Source: Gammaproteobacteria bacterium
GTDB taxonomy: Bacteria > Pseudomonadota > Gammaproteobacteria > GCA-001735895
Reading direction: 5' to 3'
Assembly: GCA_021767985.1 (NCBI GenBank)
Contig: JAASSH010000061.1
Location: 1-8,486 of the forward strand
DNA length: 8,486 nucleotides
Both the position numbers and the translations under genes were made by a program. Positions 7,906-8,486 of the stretch are shown here, piece after piece. Each line of letters starts with the position of its first letter. Within the stretch, counting starts at the first letter, position 1. The notes below the pieces were generated by a model, which saw nothing but the letters and a program-made list of their open reading frames with translations, was not told where the DNA came from and made no database searches.

Positions 7906-8486
7906 CCGGCGCGATCGAGTTCGTCACGATCGAGTCAGGCGGGCGCGAACTGAACATCGAGTACCGGTGGGTCGGAGCCGATGAGGCCTCGGCCCCGCCA
8001 ATTGTGTTCTTGCACGAGGGCCTGGGTTCGCTGGCGATGTGGAAAGATTTTCCCGGGCGTTTATGCGAGTCGCTCGGCTGCCGGGGGCTGCTGTATTCGC
8101 GTCCCGGGTACGGGCAGTCGACCCCGCGCGCGGCGGATGAGAGCTGGGATGTCGATTTCATGCATCGGCAGGCATATGACTTGCTGCCGGCCTTGCTGGC
8201 GGCGCTGCGAATCGATGGCAGCGCTAATCCGCCCTGGCTTTTCGGGCATAGCGACGGCGGCTCGATCGCGCTGCTGTATGCCGCCGCGTATCCGCGTCAG
8301 GTCGGCGGAATCATCGTGTTGTCACCTCATATCATGGTGGAGGACGTTACCATACGCAGTATCGAACAGGCGCGCGCAACCTACCTCGAGACGGATTTGA
8401 GACAGAGACTGGGGTGTTATCACAGTGATCCCGATTCGGCATTCTGGGGCTGGAACGATATCTGGCTGCTGCCGGCCTTTCGCGAC
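7902..8486 (+). CDS. Alpha/beta hydrolase (3' end outside the window)
   Basis: The first 195 residues of a cytoplasmic alpha/beta-hydrolase-fold protein. HEGLGS (38-43) forms the oxyanion region, YSRPGYGQS (65-73) follows strand four, and GHSDGG (115-120) is the nucleophile elbow with S117 as nucleophile. The catalytic acid may and the histidine must lie in the missing C-terminal part. The ATG overlaps the ligase stop by four bases and has no strong ribosome binding site of its own, so translation is probably coupled to the ligase. I recall a lactone hydrolase being annotated in the Azoarcus evansii benzoate cluster; a thioesterase or an esterase releasing benzoate from a precursor are other options. 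The substrate is not deducible from the sequence. Confidence 0.85.
   Translation, partial: MTGAIEFVTIESGGRELNIEYRWVGADEASAPPIVFLHEGLGSLAMWKDFPGRLCESLGCRGLLYSRPGYGQSTPRAADESWDVDFMHRQAYDLLPALLAALRIDGSANPPWLFGHSDGGSIALLYAAAYPRQVGGIIVLSPHIMVEDVTIRSIEQARATYLETDLRQRLGCYHSDPDSAFWGWNDIWLLPAFRD

Noticed and set aside
7981..8400. Plus-strand frame of 139 codons at the right end
   Set aside because: It is out of frame with the alpha/beta hydrolase, whose frame shows the conserved HEGLGS and GHSDGG motifs and stays open to the window edge.

Overview
The window is a catabolic gene cluster for the aerobic, CoA-dependent degradation of benzoate (the box, or benzoyl-CoA epoxidation, pathway). It most likely comes from a high-GC member of the Pseudomonadota. 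The protein families, the compact operons with 4-base start/stop overlaps, and a CCGG-rich REP-like repeat of a type common in beta- and gammaproteobacterial genomes all suggest this. I cannot place it more finely than that by eye.

Layout: two divergent transcription units leave a short AT-rich control region at about 5718-5828. The leftward unit reads boxR (XRE helix-turn-helix plus shikimate-kinase-like regulator), boxC (benzoyl-CoA-dihydrodiol lyase, GTG start inside the end of boxR), a 198-base spacer filled by a hairpin-rich repeat, boxB (di-iron benzoyl-CoA 2,3-epoxidase), an enoyl-CoA hydratase/isomerase, and a PaaH-like 3-hydroxyacyl-CoA dehydrogenase that runs off the left edge. The rightward unit reads a small DUF4863 cupin-like protein, benzoate-CoA ligase, and an alpha/beta hydrolase that runs off the right edge.

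How the genes fit together: the ligase makes benzoyl-CoA. BoxB, with a reductase BoxA that is not in this window, makes the 2,3-epoxide. BoxC opens the ring and releases formate. An aldehyde dehydrogenase (BoxD, not in the window) makes 3,4-dehydroadipyl-CoA. The hydratase/isomerase and the PaaH-like dehydrogenase then lead towards 3-oxoadipyl-CoA. BoxR is expected to sense benzoyl-CoA and to repress from the divergent region, which carries spaced TGCA motifs overlapping a plausible promoter. The least understood members are the DUF4863 cupin and the hydrolase, which bracket the ligase.

No tRNA, rRNA, CRISPR array, transposase or integrase is visible. The longest non-coding stretches are the 198-base boxC-boxB spacer, the 128-base boxB-hydratase gap (nothing convincing beyond a ribosome binding site) and the roughly 110-base divergent region.
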